In this document: one piece after another, positions 8,561 to 18,586 of the stretch
How positions within the stretch are numbered: the first letter of the stretch is position 1
Layout of the letters: the number at the start of each line of letters is the position of its first letter
Source of the DNA: Methylonatrum kenyense
GTDB taxonomy: Bacteria; Pseudomonadota; Gammaproteobacteria; Nitrococcales; Aquisalimonadaceae
Length of the DNA stretch: 64,000 nt
Assembly: GCF_023195885.1 (NCBI RefSeq)
Contig: NZ_JALPKO010000001.1
Coordinates: 124,001-188,000 of the forward strand
Reading direction: 5' to 3'
Program-made: the position numbers and the translations under genes
The notes under the pieces: model-generated
The model's database searches: none
Told to the model about the DNA's origin: nothing
What the model saw: only the letters and a program-made list of their open reading frames with translations

Positions 8561-9798
8561 TTGTACGAAATGTATAAATCCATGACGTTGGTGCCCGTTG
8601 GACCGGTCCGGATCAAATCACCGCTGGCTTGAAGAAAGCGGCCGCTGTCGGCGGCTTCCAGGCAGGCCGCGGGGTCCAGGCCATGCTGCCGGCCGCGTGT
8701 GCAGGTCCGGCCATCAATGATCGCACCGGCATCCTCTCCGGGACCATCGGTGCCATCGGTTCCGGCCGCCAGCAAAACGCAGTCGTCCAACCCGCTCAGG
8801 TCGATGGCCGCGCGCAGGGCCAGGGCCTGGGCCCGTCCACCGCGACCGGGGTTTTCAGGCAGCGCCACCGTGGTCTCGCCACCCTGCACGTACAGCCCGG
8901 GCGCAGCTGCTTGCAGTGCCTTCGCAATCCCCGATCCGGCCTCGATGGCACTTCCCTGCTGCAACTCCGCATTCCAGTGCACGGTCAGCCCGCGTTCCTT
9001 TGCGGCGCGCACCACGGCCTCACAGGCCAGACGGTTGCTGGCGATGACCTCCCAGCGCATTGTCGCGTCGTTTCCGGTGGGTGGCTCGGGCAGCGGCGGC
9101 GCGGCCTCGAGCATGTGTTGCACGCTGGCAGGCAGGCTGGTCGGCAGCGCTACCGATGCCGGCGGAGGAAACAACAGGCCGGAACCGATCACGGCCGGAT
9201 CATCCCCCGGCACATCGGAGATGAGATACACATGCAGTGGCCGTTCGCCCAGGCGTCGACGCAGTCGCCCACCCTTGATGCAGGACACTGCCCGGCGCAC
9301 CGCATTGATACTGTCAATAGGCAGGTCCCTAGACAGCAGCCAGCGGTTCATCTCCGCCAGTGCCCGAGCGCCAAACCCCGCGGGCAACTCCTCGACAAGA
9401 CTTGATGCTCCGCCGGAGAGCAGCACCAGCAGCGGCACGCCGGAGGGCAGTTCGCCAAGAAACTGCCGCAGGGCCAGGCCTGCATCCAGCGTGCGTTGAT
9501 CCGGGATCGGATGGGCGGATTCAAGGCAGCGCAGTCGCGGGTGCTCACGGCATGCGGCGGACAGGTGCTCCTGCTTTGTGATCAGCAGCCCGCAAGACAG
9601 GCGGCCCTCCAGGACCTGCAGCGCGCCCCGACACATGCTGTCGGCGGCCTTGCCAATGGCGAGGACCGCCACCGGCCCGGCCGGCAACGGTTGCCGGTGC
9701 AAGGCATCCGCCATTGCCGCATCGCCGGCGACCGCATCGATCGCCTGCCGGAACAGGCTGCCGAGCAACTGCCGCGCCTCGCTGACGGCGGAAACCAC
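8548..9798 (-). CDS. Glycerate 2-kinase (DUF4147/MOFRL family)
   Basis: 416 residues from GTG 9798, two bases after the metZ stop. The N-terminal DUF4147 domain has VAVLAIGKAADSMCRGAL and the glycine-rich LLVLLSGGASSL. The C-terminal MOFRL domain has AAGTDGTDGPGEDAGAIID. Enzymes of this type phosphorylate glycerate to 2-phosphoglycerate (TtuD/GckA). It probably shares the metZ transcript, although a metabolic link is not obvious. The 3' end runs into an AT-rich repeat, which may have altered the last few residues (YISYKFNV). Confidence 0.9.
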   Translation of the reverse strand: MVSAVSEARQLLGSLFRQAIDAVAGDAAMADALHRQPLPAGPVAVLAIGKAADSMCRGALQVLEGRLSCGLLITKQEHLSAACREHPRLRCLESAHPIPDQRTLDAGLALRQFLGELPSGVPLLVLLSGGASSLVEELPAGFGARALAEMNRWLLSRDLPIDSINAVRRAVSCIKGGRLRRRLGERPLHVYLISDVPGDDPAVIGSGLLFPPPASVALPTSLPASVQHMLEAAPPLPEPPTGNDATMRWEVIASNRLACEAVVRAAKERGLTVHWNAELQQGSAIEAGSGIAKALQAAAPGLYVQGGETTVALPENPGRGGRAQALALRAAIDLSGLDDCVLLAAGTDGTDGPGEDAGAIIDGRTCTRGRQHGLDPAACLEAADSGRFLQASGDLIRTGPTGTNVMDLYISYKFNV

Positions 9799-9800
9799 GG

Positions 9801-10991
9801 TCAGAGCCGGGCCAGCGCCGGCCCCAGGTCGGCCTGCAGATCGGCGACATCCTCGATACCGACGGAAAGCCGGATCAGGTTCTCGCCGATACCGTAATCC
9901 CGCCGCTCCTGTTCGCTGAGCCGGCCATGGGTCGTGCTTGCCGGGTGGGTGATCGTGGTTTTCAGGTCACCCAGATTGGCGGTAATGGATATCAGGCGCA
10001 CCGCATCAATCAGGCGCCATGCTTCCGCCCGACCGCCGTCAACCTCGAACGAGATGATGCCGCCATAGGCCGTCTGCTGGCGACTGGCCAGCGCATGCTG
10101 CGGATGCGACTGCAAACCCGGATAGTTCACCTGACGCACGCTCGGCTGATGCTGCAACCAATCGGCCAGCGCCATGGCGTTTTCGGAATGCGCGCGCATC
10201 CGCAGTGTCAGGGTTTCCAGACCCTTCAGGAAGACCCAGGCATTGAACGCGCTCATGGTCGGCCCGGCGGTACGCAAAAAGGCGAACACCTCCTCGCCGA
10301 CACGCTGATGATCGCCGACAACCGCGCCGCCGATGCAGCGCCCCTGACCATCCAGATACTTGGTCGCCGAGTGGATCACGATGTCGGCGCCCTGCTCCAG
10401 CGGCTTTTGCAGTGCCGGGGTGCAAAAGCAGTTGTCCACCACCAGCAGGCAATCATGGGCCCGGGCCAGGGCCGCCATCCGCTCCATATCCGCGACCTCG
10501 GTCAGCGGGTTGGACGGTGTTTCCAGATACAGCATCCGCGTTTCGGGGCGAATGGCCTGTTCCCAGGCCGCATAATCGGTCAGCGGCACGAAACTGGTCT
10601 CAAGCCCGAACCGCGACAGGATCTTGCTGAACAGATTGACCGTGGTGCCGAACACACCGTTGGACGAGACGATATGGTCGCCGGCGTTGAGCAGCCCCAT
10701 GCAGGTGGCCAGGATCGCCGACATGCCGGAGGCGGTGGCGACGCAGCATTCTCCGCCTTCCATAACCGCCAGGCGATCCTGAAAGGTACGCACCGTCGGG
10801 TTGCTGAAGCGGGAATAGATATTGCCAGGCTCGTCACCGGCAAAGCGCGCGGCAGCCTGCGCGGCGCTGGAAAAGGTAAAGCTGGAGGAGAGGAAAATCG
10901 GTTCCGACTGCTCCTGTTCACCGGTCCGGACCTGGCCGGCACGAACCGCCAGCGTGTCGAAAGCGTATTCCGCGTCGTCAGTGTCTGACAT
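9801..10991 (-). CDS. metZ: O-succinylhomoserine sulfhydrylase
   Basis: 396 residues of the Cys/Met metabolism PLP family. The PLP lysine is Lys211 in HSATKYLDGQGRCIGG, and YSRFSNPT and the central VVDNCFCTPALQKPL are present. It makes homocysteine directly from O-succinylhomoserine and sulfide. A GAAGGA ribosome site lies about 10 bases before ATG. The leader carries a SAM-II riboswitch and a terminator (separate entries), so expression should fall when S-adenosylmethionine is plentiful. purF lies upstream on the same strand and the glycerate kinase gene downstream. Confidence 0.96.
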   Translation of the reverse strand: MSDTDDAEYAFDTLAVRAGQVRTGEQEQSEPIFLSSSFTFSSAAQAAARFAGDEPGNIYSRFSNPTVRTFQDRLAVMEGGECCVATASGMSAILATCMGLLNAGDHIVSSNGVFGTTVNLFSKILSRFGLETSFVPLTDYAAWEQAIRPETRMLYLETPSNPLTEVADMERMAALARAHDCLLVVDNCFCTPALQKPLEQGADIVIHSATKYLDGQGRCIGGAVVGDHQRVGEEVFAFLRTAGPTMSAFNAWVFLKGLETLTLRMRAHSENAMALADWLQHQPSVRQVNYPGLQSHPQHALASRQQTAYGGIISFEVDGGRAEAWRLIDAVRLISITANLGDLKTTITHPASTTHGRLSEQERRDYGIGENLIRLSVGIEDVADLQADLGPALARL

Positions 10992-11008
10992 CGTGTGTGT
11001 CCTTCATG

Positions 11009-11046
11009 AAAAAACCCGCCCCTGGCCAAAGCAGGAAAGCGGGTTT
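11009..11046 (-). terminator. Leader terminator of metZ
   Basis: On the minus strand AAACCCGC pairs with GCGGGTTT around a loop of about 20 bases and runs into TTTTTT, just before the metZ ribosome site. The 5' arm includes CCGCTTT, which is exactly complementary to AAAGCGG at the 3' end of the riboswitch. A choice between terminator and antiterminator is therefore possible. Confidence 0.8.
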
Positions 11047-11051
11047 AATCC

Positions 11052-11132
11052 GGTCTCCGCTTTAGCTGTGTTTCACGCACCGATCCAGGAATCGGCCGTG
11101 GCGCCCGCAAGCTGAAATCAAATCGGCGCTTT
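11052..11132 (-). promoter_or_regulatory. SAM-II (SAM-alpha) riboswitch upstream of metZ
   Basis: Read on the minus strand, the stem GCGCC (11125-11129) pairs with GGCGC (11101-11105). The words GATTTGATTT, GCTTGCGGGCGC and GCTAAAG stand in the order and spacing of the SAM-II class. A small extra hairpin (CCGATTCC..GGATCGG) fills the variable loop. The aptamer sits directly in front of metZ, its usual target class. SAM binding should sequester the 3' strand GCTAAAGCGG in the pseudoknot. Confidence 0.82.
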
Positions 11133-11133
11133 G

Positions 11134-11181
11134 AGGAAACACTGATTTATTACCGCGGCTGCGAGTAGAGCAGTGTTTCCT
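11134..11181. repeat. Short inverted-repeat element, GGAAACACTGAT family
   Basis: The left end AGGAAACACTGATTTATT faces the right end CAGTGTTTCCT; the inner part of the right arm has diverged. The element abuts the 5' edge of the riboswitch, so it probably lies at or just upstream of the metZ transcription start. Confidence 0.75.
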
Positions 11182-11260
11182 TGATCAAGAACATACGTAA
11201 CAGAGAACGGGGCTGTCAATTTGGGTCGGGGAACACAGACCCGTTTCCGCAGCGAAGCGA

Positions 11261-12778
11261 TCAGGCCCGGTTCATCTGTTCGACCAGGTCGTTCATGCCC
11301 AACCGCCGGCGGCGCGCCTTTGCATCATCCGAGCGCTGTTCCTGCAGTTGATCCAGATAGTTGCCATCGACATCTCCGGTGACGTACTCGCCGTTGAAAC
11401 AGGATGCATCGAAACGGCGAATTTCCGAACTCTTGTGCCGAACAGCGTCCACCAGATCGTCAAGGTCCTGGTAGATCAGGCGATCGGCCCCGATCTTCTG
11501 GCAGACCTGTTCGTCACTACGATCATGCGCTATCAGCTCGTTGGCCGCCGGCATGTCGATGCCGTAGACATTGGGATAACGCACCGGAGGAGCGGCGGAC
11601 GCAAAGTAAACCTTGCGCGCGCCCTCGTCGCGGGCCATCTGGATAATCTGCTCGCAGGTCGTGCCGCGCACGATGGAATCATCCACCAACAACACATTCT
11701 TGCCCTTGAACTCGAGACCGATGGGATTCAGCTTCTGGCGCACGGATTTCCGCCGCTGCGTTTGCCCCGGCATGATGAAGGTGCGGCCGATGTACCGGTT
11801 CTTGATGAAACCCTCGCGGTACTTCACGCCCAGCGCATGCGCCAGTTCAAGCGCCGAGGTACGGCTGGTGTCTGGCACCGGAATGACCACGTCGATATCG
11901 TGATCCGGCCAGTCGCGCAGGATCTTCTCCGCGAGTTTCTCGCCCATACGCAGCCGCGCCTTGTACACCGAAATATCGTCGATGATCGAATCTGGCCGTG
12001 CCAGGTAGACGTACTCGAACAGACAGGGCGAGCATTCCGTTGTCTCGGCACACTGACGGGCGGAAAAGCCGCCATCGATAGACAGAAACACCGCCTCCCC
12101 GGGGGCCAACTCCCGGATCAGGCGGAAGCCAAGTGTATCCAGAGCAACGCTCTCCGAAGCCACGGCGTAGTCCATTCCGCCATTGCCGTCAGGCCGTTCG
12201 CCGACACAGATCGGGCGGATGCCATGTGGATCGCGGAACGCGAGTACGCCATAGCCGTTCAGCATGGCGACCGCCGCATAGCCACCCCGGCAGCGTCGGT
12301 GCACGGCGGCCACGGCATCGAAGATATCGTCGGTGGTGACGGTCAGCTTGCCGGAGCGGGCCAATTCGTGGGCAAAGACATTGAGCAGGATTTCGGAATC
12401 CGAATCGGTGTTGATGTGACGCAGGTCCTCAAGAAACATCTCACGCTTGAGCTGTTCCGCGTTGGTCAGGTTGCCGTTGTGCGCCAGGCTGATGCCGTAT
12501 GGGGAATTGACATAGAACGGCTGCGCCTCGGCCGAGGTGGAACACCCCGCCGTCGGATAACGCACGTGGCCGATGCCGATATTGCCCTGCAGTTGCTCCA
12601 TGTGTTCCTGGCGAAACACATCGCGCACCAGACCATTGTCCTTGCGCAGATACAGACGCCCGGCCTCAAATGTCATGATCCCCGCGGCGTCCTGGCCGCG
12701 ATGCTGCAAGACCGTAAGGCCATCGTAGAGCGCCTGATTGACCGGGCTTCCGGCGACCATACCGATTACACCGCACAT
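11261..12778 (-). CDS. purF: Amidophosphoribosyltransferase
   Basis: 505 residues. It starts Met-Cys-Gly-Val, with Cys2 as the glutaminase nucleophile of the Ntn domain. The C-terminal phosphoribosyltransferase domain has the PRPP loop [17 protein letters not shown]. It catalyses the first committed step of purine synthesis, from PRPP and glutamine to phosphoribosylamine. It lies downstream of cvpA, the classic cvpA-purF order. The stop is followed by about 80 bases before a repeat element and the metZ leader. Confidence 0.98.
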   Translation of the reverse strand: MCGVIGMVAGSPVNQALYDGLTVLQHRGQDAAGIMTFEAGRLYLRKDNGLVRDVFRQEHMEQLQGNIGIGHVRYPTAGCSTSAEAQPFYVNSPYGISLAHNGNLTNAEQLKREMFLEDLRHINTDSDSEILLNVFAHELARSGKLTVTTDDIFDAVAAVHRRCRGGYAAVAMLNGYGVLAFRDPHGIRPICVGERPDGNGGMDYAVASESVALDTLGFRLIRELAPGEAVFLSIDGGFSARQCAETTECSPCLFEYVYLARPDSIIDDISVYKARLRMGEKLAEKILRDWPDHDIDVVIPVPDTSRTSALELAHALGVKYREGFIKNRYIGRTFIMPGQTQRRKSVRQKLNPIGLEFKGKNVLLVDDSIVRGTTCEQIIQMARDEGARKVYFASAAPPVRYPNVYGIDMPAANELIAHDRSDEQVCQKIGADRLIYQDLDDLVDAVRHKSSEIRRFDASCFNGEYVTGDVDGNYLDQLQEQRSDDAKARRRRLGMNDLVEQMNRA

Positions 12779-12811
12779 GTGTGGCTGCTACCTCGTTGCT
12801 GACTGACCTGG

Positions 12812-12826
12812 CGAAGTGTTTCCCTA
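12812..12826. repeat. Half-site of the GGAAACACTGAT repeat at the cvpA stop
   Basis: AAGTGTTTCCCTA matches one outer end of the repeat family; no second arm is seen nearby. Its CTA is the complement of the TAG stop of cvpA, so the element end forms the end of the gene. Confidence 0.55.
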
Positions 12827-13444
12827 ATCCGGCATTTCCGATTCGGGTGGCGTTTCATCGTCCACGGCATCGACCTCGATGTCGCGTTCATCCCTGCAGA
12901 AATCACTCCAGTACTCCGCCGCGCTGGCCGCGTCCGTCTGCGCCGTCGCGTCGCCTATCGGTGCGCGGAACGTTCGCCCGTCCAGCCAGTCTTCGACGCC
13001 GACCCGGCAGACCCAGGGAGTGAGTTGTTCGACCAGTACCGAATCCTGCCACCAGGCCTCTCGCGGCAGGGCCGTCAGGCCGGCGGCGAGCATCAGCACG
13101 GCGATCACAAGGACGCCACGTGCGAGACCGAAAAAGAGACCGATGAAGCGGTCCGTACCACTGAGCCCGGTACGGCCGACCAGAAGGCTGGCGAAATAAC
13201 CGAGAATGCCGCCGGCAATCAGAACGCCGACGAAGAGAACGGCGAATGCCGCACCGATTCGCAGGGTCGGGGAGGCGATCACACCCTCCATCAACACCGC
13301 CACGGGCTCGGCAAAACGCAGGCCGATCCAGATTGCAGCAATCCAGACGGCGAGGGACAGGGTCTCACGGACAAAGCCGCGGACCAGACTGATCACGATG
13401 GACAGGGCAATTACGGCGAGAATGGCAAGGTCAAGCCAGTTCAT
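12824..13444 (-). CDS. cvpA: CvpA family membrane protein
   Basis: 206 residues from ATG 13444 (an upstream in-frame start is less likely because MNWLDLAILAV is the family N terminus). Four hydrophobic segments are followed by a soluble acidic C terminus. CvpA proteins are needed for colicin V export in E. coli and for envelope and biofilm traits elsewhere; the molecular role is unclear. The last 50 residues are strongly acidic and variable, and the TAG stop is supplied by a repeat end. Confidence 0.93.
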   Translation of the reverse strand: MNWLDLAILAVIALSIVISLVRGFVRETLSLAVWIAAIWIGLRFAEPVAVLMEGVIASPTLRIGAAFAVLFVGVLIAGGILGYFASLLVGRTGLSGTDRFIGLFFGLARGVLVIAVLMLAAGLTALPREAWWQDSVLVEQLTPWVCRVGVEDWLDGRTFRAPIGDATAQTDAASAAEYWSDFCRDERDIEVDAVDDETPPESEMPD

Positions 13445-13553
13445 GCGCGTCTCGAAAAACCGGGCAGCCCATGCTGCGGGCACGGAATGGTAGCAAAGCG
13501 GTCACGCCGCTGAAAGAAACCCGCGTTTAAGGCACATTGGGCAGTGCCTCGCA

Positions 13554-14216
13554 TCAGGGATGCCGCACCACGATGCTGTCCACGCCGGCATCCTGCCTTA
13601 CCCGCTCGACCAGGTCACGGGCCTCGTCGCGGCTTGGTACAGGCCCTACCCGCAGGCGGTAGATGGCGCCGTCGGAATCACTGGATTCAACCACGAACGC
13701 TGGCAAACCTTCGTCACGCAGGCGGTCGCGCAAGCCGATGGCATTGCCCTCGCTGCGGAAACTGCCCACCTGCACGGCAAAGCCTTCCGCCTCGACAGGC
13801 TCGGCTTCCGCTTCCGCGGTTTCCTCGGGCTCCGGCTCCTCGTCGGTCGCCGGTTCCGCCGTTTCAGGCTCTTCCTCGGGTTCGCTCGCCACCTCGGGCG
13901 CCTCGACCACATCCGGCTCCTCGGCCGGTGCAACAGGTTCGTCCCCGGGCAGTTGATCCGGCATTGCGAGTTCGTCGTCCGGTTCAGCGGCCTCCTCGTC
14001 CTCCGGCTCCCGAACCGGAATCCGGTCGAGCATCGGCGGCTCCTCATCCCTCGGTGCTTCCACCGCCTCGCGGCCACGCGGCTCGGGGGGAATCTCCATG
14101 GGCAGATCCAGCGCCTGACGATCCACCGGCCCGCGCAGCAGCATCGGCAGGAAGATGACGGCCAGGGCCACGATCACCACCGCACCGACCAGACGTTGCT
14201 GATGCCGTTTCTGCAA
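13554..14216 (-). CDS. dedD: SPOR-domain protein, DedD-like
   Basis: 220 residues: a short N-terminal anchor (residues 9-27), a long low-complexity linker dominated by Glu, Pro and Ala, and a C-terminal SPOR domain (VQVGSFRSEGNAIGLRDRL ... YRLRVGPVPSRDEA). SPOR domains bind denuded septal peptidoglycan, so this is an inner-membrane cell division protein. The gene order folC-dedD-cvpA-purF is that of Pseudomonas and E. coli. The linker is exceptionally acidic, in line with the halophile signal. Confidence 0.93.
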   Translation of the reverse strand: MQKRHQQRLVGAVVIVALAVIFLPMLLRGPVDRQALDLPMEIPPEPRGREAVEAPRDEEPPMLDRIPVREPEDEEAAEPDDELAMPDQLPGDEPVAPAEEPDVVEAPEVASEPEEEPETAEPATDEEPEPEETAEAEAEPVEAEGFAVQVGSFRSEGNAIGLRDRLRDEGLPAFVVESSDSDGAIYRLRVGPVPSRDEARDLVERVRQDAGVDSIVVRHP

Positions 14217-14237
14217 AGTGGGAGCTCCTTCGTTCGC

Positions 14238-15554
14238 TCAGGGGCCGGAGGAAACCAGGCCCGACTCTCTGTCGGCGGCAGTGCCCGCATTCGGCAACAG
14301 GACCTCGCGCGCAACAAGCATCTGCTCAACGGTGCGGAATGATCCGAAGATCACCAATTGATCGCCAGCACCAAGATTCCGCTCACTGAAATCCACCAGC
14401 GCAGTCGCTTCACCCTGCCGATGCACGCGCCCCGTTGGCAACAGGCCGGCGAGCGTCTCCGGGGACCAGGCCTCGGCATCCCGGAGGTCCAGCAACAACC
14501 ACCCATCCATGCAGTCGCAAAGCGGCGTCAGCACCGCCGCAGGGTCCTTGCGCTGCATCAGTCCGATCACACCAATTCGCCGTCCGGTTACCGGATGCGC
14601 GATCAGCCAATCGGCAAGCACCCGCGCACTATCCGCATTGTGAGCCACATCCAACAGCCATTCCACCGTGCCCGGCAAGCGCTGCAAGCGTCCCCCGAGG
14701 CGTACCTCCGCCAAGCCCTGGCGTAGCGTCTCATCACCGATGGGACGGGGCAGGGGCAGCAGCCCCAGCGCGGCAATGACACCCGCCGCATTGGCCAACT
14801 GCACGTCCCCCGGGATGCCGGGCAGCGGCAGATCGGCATGGATGCGATCGGCGGCCCGCCACTGCCAGTGGCTGTCGCCGGTTCGGCTCCAGTGAAAGTG
14901 TTCGCCGGCGCGAACCAGACGGGATCCGCGGGCACCGGCCACCTCGGCGATGGACCCCGGCATGGCGCTGGCTGCAAACACCGCCGGCCGTTCCGTGCGA
15001 AAGATGCCGGCCTTTTCCCGGCCAATCGTCTCCAGGTCATGTCCCAGCCACTCGGCGTGATCCAGCCCGATCGACGCGACCAGTGCGACATCGGCATCCA
15101 CCAGGTTGACCGCATCCAGCCGTCCACCGAGACCGACTTCGAGCAGCTGCACATCGACCGAGGCCTGCCTGAACAGATACAGGGCCGCCAGCGTGCCGAA
15201 TTCGAAATAGCTGAGCGTGATGCCGCCCCGCGCCTGGTCGATGGCATCGAAGGCCCGCAGCAGTTGGTGGTCGCTGCTGTCCACGCCGTCGATCCGGATT
15301 CGCTCGTTGTAGCGCAGCAGATGCGGCGAGGTGTAGGCGCCGGTGCGGTAGCCGGCGGCGCGCAGGATCGACTCGGCACAAGCCACCGACGAGCCCTTGC
15401 CATTGGTTCCGGCAACAGTGAGTGTCAGGCAATCGGGACGGTCGAGCCCGAGCCGCAGCGCCACGCGGCCGACGCGTTCGAGGCCCGGGTCAATCGCCCG
15501 GGGGTGCAGGCTTTCCTGCCAACGCAACCAGTCTTGCAGATTCTCGAACCGCAT
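14238..15554 (-). CDS. folC: Bifunctional dihydrofolate/folylpolyglutamate synthase
   Basis: 438 residues from ATG 15554; an in-frame start at 15578 is possible, but MRFENLQDWLRWQESLHP is the usual N terminus. The ATP loop VAGTNGKGSSVA is at 48-59 and the Mur-ligase-like GLDHAEWLGHDLETIGREKAGIF segment follows. The enzyme adds glutamate to dihydropteroate and extends folate polyglutamate tails. It lies just downstream of accD, as usual. Confidence 0.96.
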   Translation of the reverse strand: MRFENLQDWLRWQESLHPRAIDPGLERVGRVALRLGLDRPDCLTLTVAGTNGKGSSVACAESILRAAGYRTGAYTSPHLLRYNERIRIDGVDSSDHQLLRAFDAIDQARGGITLSYFEFGTLAALYLFRQASVDVQLLEVGLGGRLDAVNLVDADVALVASIGLDHAEWLGHDLETIGREKAGIFRTERPAVFAASAMPGSIAEVAGARGSRLVRAGEHFHWSRTGDSHWQWRAADRIHADLPLPGIPGDVQLANAAGVIAALGLLPLPRPIGDETLRQGLAEVRLGGRLQRLPGTVEWLLDVAHNADSARVLADWLIAHPVTGRRIGVIGLMQRKDPAAVLTPLCDCMDGWLLLDLRDAEAWSPETLAGLLPTGRVHRQGEATALVDFSERNLGAGDQLVIFGSFRTVEQMLVAREVLLPNAGTAADRESGLVSSGP

Positions 15555-15611
15555 GAATGACCGGCCCCCGGCCGTCACACGGCCAAGCCGGAGCCGGCTC
15601 CCGGGCAGACT

Positions 15612-16529
15612 TTAACCGGCAACGGGTTCGTCATGGTCGGCTTCCAGGCGACGCTGTGCCGGCGACGACGGCAGACGCATCAGCAGGGCAAAGAGGCTCG
15701 CCAGCGTCGTGCGCATTTCCCGCCGGTCTACAATCATGTCAATCGCGCCGTGATCAAGCAGAAACTCCGCCCGCTGAAAACCCTCCGGCAGGGTTTCCCG
15801 CACCGTCTGCTCGATGACCCGTGGTCCGGCGAATCCGATCAGCGCGCCCGGCTCGGCCACGTTGATGTCACCGAGCATGGCAAGACTCGCCGAGACACCG
15901 CCCATGGTGGGATCGGTCAGCACCGAGATGTAGGGGATTCCGGCATCCCGCAGCCGGCCCAGCGCAGCGCTGGTCTTCGCCATCTGCATCAATGAAAACA
16001 GCGCCTCCTGCATCCGCGCACCGCCACTGGCGGAAAAGCAGACCAGCGGGATTTCCTGGTCCAGCGCAAAGTGCGCGGCACGCACGAACCGCTCGCCGAC
16101 CACGCTGCCCATGGAGCCGCCCATGAACTCGAAGTCAAACGCGCAGGCCACCACCTCGACGCCCTCGATCTCGCCGTGCAGCACCACCAGCGCGTCGTTC
16201 TCGGCGGTGGTCTTTTGCGCCTGCGCCAGCCGGTCCTTGTATTTCTTGCTGTCGCGGAATCGCAGCACGTCCTGCGGCTGGATGGAGCCGGCCAGTTCCA
16301 TGGCAGAGCCGTCGTCGAGCAAGGCCTCAAGCCGTGCACGGGCATTGATCCGCATGTGCTGGCCGCACTTGGGGCAAACCTCGAGATTCCGCTCCAGCTC
16401 CGGCCGGTACAACACTGCGCTGCAGCCGGAGCACTTGGTCCAGAGCCCCTCGGGGACACTGCGGTTGCGCGCGTTGTCCGTCGCATCCGTGCGGATTCGC
16501 GACGGCATCAACTTCTGGAACCAGCTCAT
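15612..16529 (-). CDS. accD: Acetyl-CoA carboxylase carboxyltransferase subunit beta
   Basis: 305 residues. The N-terminal zinc ribbon has Cys33, Cys36, Cys52 and Cys55 ([10 protein letters not shown] ... EVCPKCGQH). The carboxyltransferase core follows, with [15 protein letters not shown] and [13 protein letters not shown], which form the oxyanion region. With AccA it transfers the carboxyl group from biotin to acetyl-CoA in fatty acid synthesis. The gene follows trpA, the normal trpBA-accD-folC arrangement. Confidence 0.98.
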   Translation of the reverse strand: MSWFQKLMPSRIRTDATDNARNRSVPEGLWTKCSGCSAVLYRPELERNLEVCPKCGQHMRINARARLEALLDDGSAMELAGSIQPQDVLRFRDSKKYKDRLAQAQKTTAENDALVVLHGEIEGVEVVACAFDFEFMGGSMGSVVGERFVRAAHFALDQEIPLVCFSASGGARMQEALFSLMQMAKTSAALGRLRDAGIPYISVLTDPTMGGVSASLAMLGDINVAEPGALIGFAGPRVIEQTVRETLPEGFQRAEFLLDHGAIDMIVDRREMRTTLASLFALLMRLPSSPAQRRLEADHDEPVAG

Positions 16530-16552
16530 GGACTTACCCCGTCTTGTCCTGC

Positions 16553-17374
16553 TCAGGCCGTGGCTGCGGCATCCGCGTCCATCGCAGAACGCATGGAGGC
16601 CAGCAGGCCGGTGACGTTCTCGACGATAACCGCATCATCGCCGACATTGTCCTGAATCTGGCGGACCAGCGCACTGCCCACCACGACTGCGTCTGCGGCC
16701 TGACTCATCTGCGCTGCCTTGTCGGCGGTGCTGATACCGAAACCGACCCCGACCGGCAGGCCGGTCATGCGGTGCAGCCGCCCGACCCGTTCCGCCACCG
16801 CTGCCACGTCGAGGGTATCGGACCCGGTCACCCCCTTCAGCGAGACGTAGTAAATGAATCCCCGGGCGTGGTCACAAATAACCTGCATGCGCTGCTCGGT
16901 CGTGGTCGGAGCAACCAGGAAGATCGGATCCAGGCCGGCATCGGCCAGGCACTCGCTCAATTCGCCCATTTCTTCCGGCGGCATATCCACGGTAAGCACG
17001 CCATCCACGCCGGCTTCGGCCGCTGCTTCGCAGAACCGCCGGTAGCCCATGACCTCGATCGGGTTCATGTAGCCCATCAGGACCACGGGCGTGTCCCTGT
17101 TCCGCTGCCGGAATTCGCGAACCATCGCCAGCACATCGCCAAGGCTGGTGCCGTGCTTCAGAGCGCGCTCACAGGCAAGCTGGATAACCGGACCATCACC
17201 GATCGGGTCGGAGAACGGCACCCCCAGTTCAACAATATCGGCACCCGCCTCGACCAGACCGTGCATCAGCTGCACCGTCAGGCCCGGGTTCGGGTCACCG
17301 GCCGTGATGAAGGGCACCAGGGCCCGGCGCCCAGCGCTCTTCAGGGCATCGAAACGCGCCTGGATACGACTCAT
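16553..17374 (-). CDS. trpA: Tryptophan synthase alpha chain
   Basis: 273 residues, TIM barrel. The catalytic acids Glu49 ([10 protein letters not shown]) and Asp60 (IGDGPVIQ) are present. It releases indole from indole-3-glycerol phosphate and passes it to TrpB. The start ATGA overlaps the trpB stop, indicating translational coupling. A short alanine-rich tail precedes the stop. Confidence 0.98.
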   Translation of the reverse strand: MSRIQARFDALKSAGRRALVPFITAGDPNPGLTVQLMHGLVEAGADIVELGVPFSDPIGDGPVIQLACERALKHGTSLGDVLAMVREFRQRNRDTPVVLMGYMNPIEVMGYRRFCEAAAEAGVDGVLTVDMPPEEMGELSECLADAGLDPIFLVAPTTTEQRMQVICDHARGFIYYVSLKGVTGSDTLDVAAVAERVGRLHRMTGLPVGVGFGISTADKAAQMSQAADAVVVGSALVRQIQDNVGDDAVIVENVTGLLASMRSAMDADAAATA

Positions 17375-18582
17375 AACGTAATACCTTCCACATTGGCGAC
17401 CGTCTGCAGGTCCTTGTCACCACGGCCTGACAGATTGACGATAATGATGCCACCCGGTCCGATTTCGCGCGCCAGTTTCTCAGCATGAGCCAACGCATGG
17501 GACGTCTCCAGCGCGGGGATGATGCCTTCGGTCCGCGTCACGGCGTGGAACCCCTGCATGGCCTCGTCATCGGTCACCGAGGTATAGACCGCACGCTTGA
17601 TGTCCTTGAGCCAGGAATGTTCCGGACCAACGCCAGGATAGTCCAGCCCGGCGGAAATCGAGTGGGTGCCGATGATCTGCCCCCAGTCGTCCTCCATCAG
17701 ATAGGTCCGGTTGCCGTGCAGGACGCCGGGCTTGCCGGCGCACAGCGGCGCTGCATGTTTGCCACTGTCGATGCCATACCCGCCGGCCTCGACGCCGTGC
17801 AACTGCACCGAGGCGTCATTCAGGAACGGATGGAACAGGCCAATGGCATTGGAGCCACCGCCAACGCAGGCCACCAGTGCATCCGGCAACCTCCCTTCCT
17901 GCTCGAGAATCTGCTCGCGCGCCTCGCGGCCGATGATGGTCTGGAAATCCCGCACCATCAGCGGATAGGGATGGGGACCCGCCACCGTGCCGATGATGTA
18001 AAAGGTGTCATCGACATTGGTCACCCAGTCGCGCATGGCCTCGTTCAGGGCATCCTTCAGCGTGCGGGTACCCGAGGTAACGGGTACCACCTCGGCACCC
18101 AGCAGGCGCATGCGGAAGACGTTGGGGGACTGGCGCTGGATGTCGTCCGCGCCCATGTAGACGACGCATTCCATACCCAGCCGGGCGGCCACGGTGGCAC
18201 TGGCAACGCCGTGCTGGCCGGCACCGGTTTCGGCAATGACCCGTTTCTTGCCCATGCGCTTGGCGAGCAGTGCCTGGCCGAGCGCATTGTTGATCTTGTG
18301 GGCACCGGTGTGGTTCAGATCCTCGCGCTTGAGGTAGATCCGCGCGCCGCCGATTTTCTCGCTCCAGCGCTCGGCGTAGTAAAGCGGAGACGGCCGGCCA
18401 ACGAACTGGCTCGCGTCGGTATCGAATTCGCGCAGAAAGTCCGGATCGTTGCGATACCGAAGATAGGCTTCGCTCAGCTCCGCAAGGGGCGCCATCAGGG
18501 TTTCCGGCACGAATCGGCCACCGTAGACGCCAAAGTGCCCCTCGCTGTCCGGGAACTTGCTGTAGTCCACCGCCTGTTGCAT
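17371..18582 (-). CDS. trpB: Tryptophan synthase beta chain
   Basis: 403 residues from ATG 18582, four bases past the trpF stop; an in-frame start at 18621 would overlap trpF and is less likely. PLP Lys96 is in [16 protein letters not shown] and the phosphate-binding GGGSNAIG is present. It condenses indole with serine. The gene order trpF-trpB-trpA is conserved, and no trp leader peptide or attenuator was noticed ahead of trpF. Confidence 0.98.
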   Translation of the reverse strand: MQQAVDYSKFPDSEGHFGVYGGRFVPETLMAPLAELSEAYLRYRNDPDFLREFDTDASQFVGRPSPLYYAERWSEKIGGARIYLKREDLNHTGAHKINNALGQALLAKRMGKKRVIAETGAGQHGVASATVAARLGMECVVYMGADDIQRQSPNVFRMRLLGAEVVPVTSGTRTLKDALNEAMRDWVTNVDDTFYIIGTVAGPHPYPLMVRDFQTIIGREAREQILEQEGRLPDALVACVGGGSNAIGLFHPFLNDASVQLHGVEAGGYGIDSGKHAAPLCAGKPGVLHGNRTYLMEDDWGQIIGTHSISAGLDYPGVGPEHSWLKDIKRAVYTSVTDDEAMQGFHAVTRTEGIIPALETSHALAHAEKLAREIGPGGIIIVNLSGRGDKDLQTVANVEGITL

Positions 18583-18586
18583 GTCT

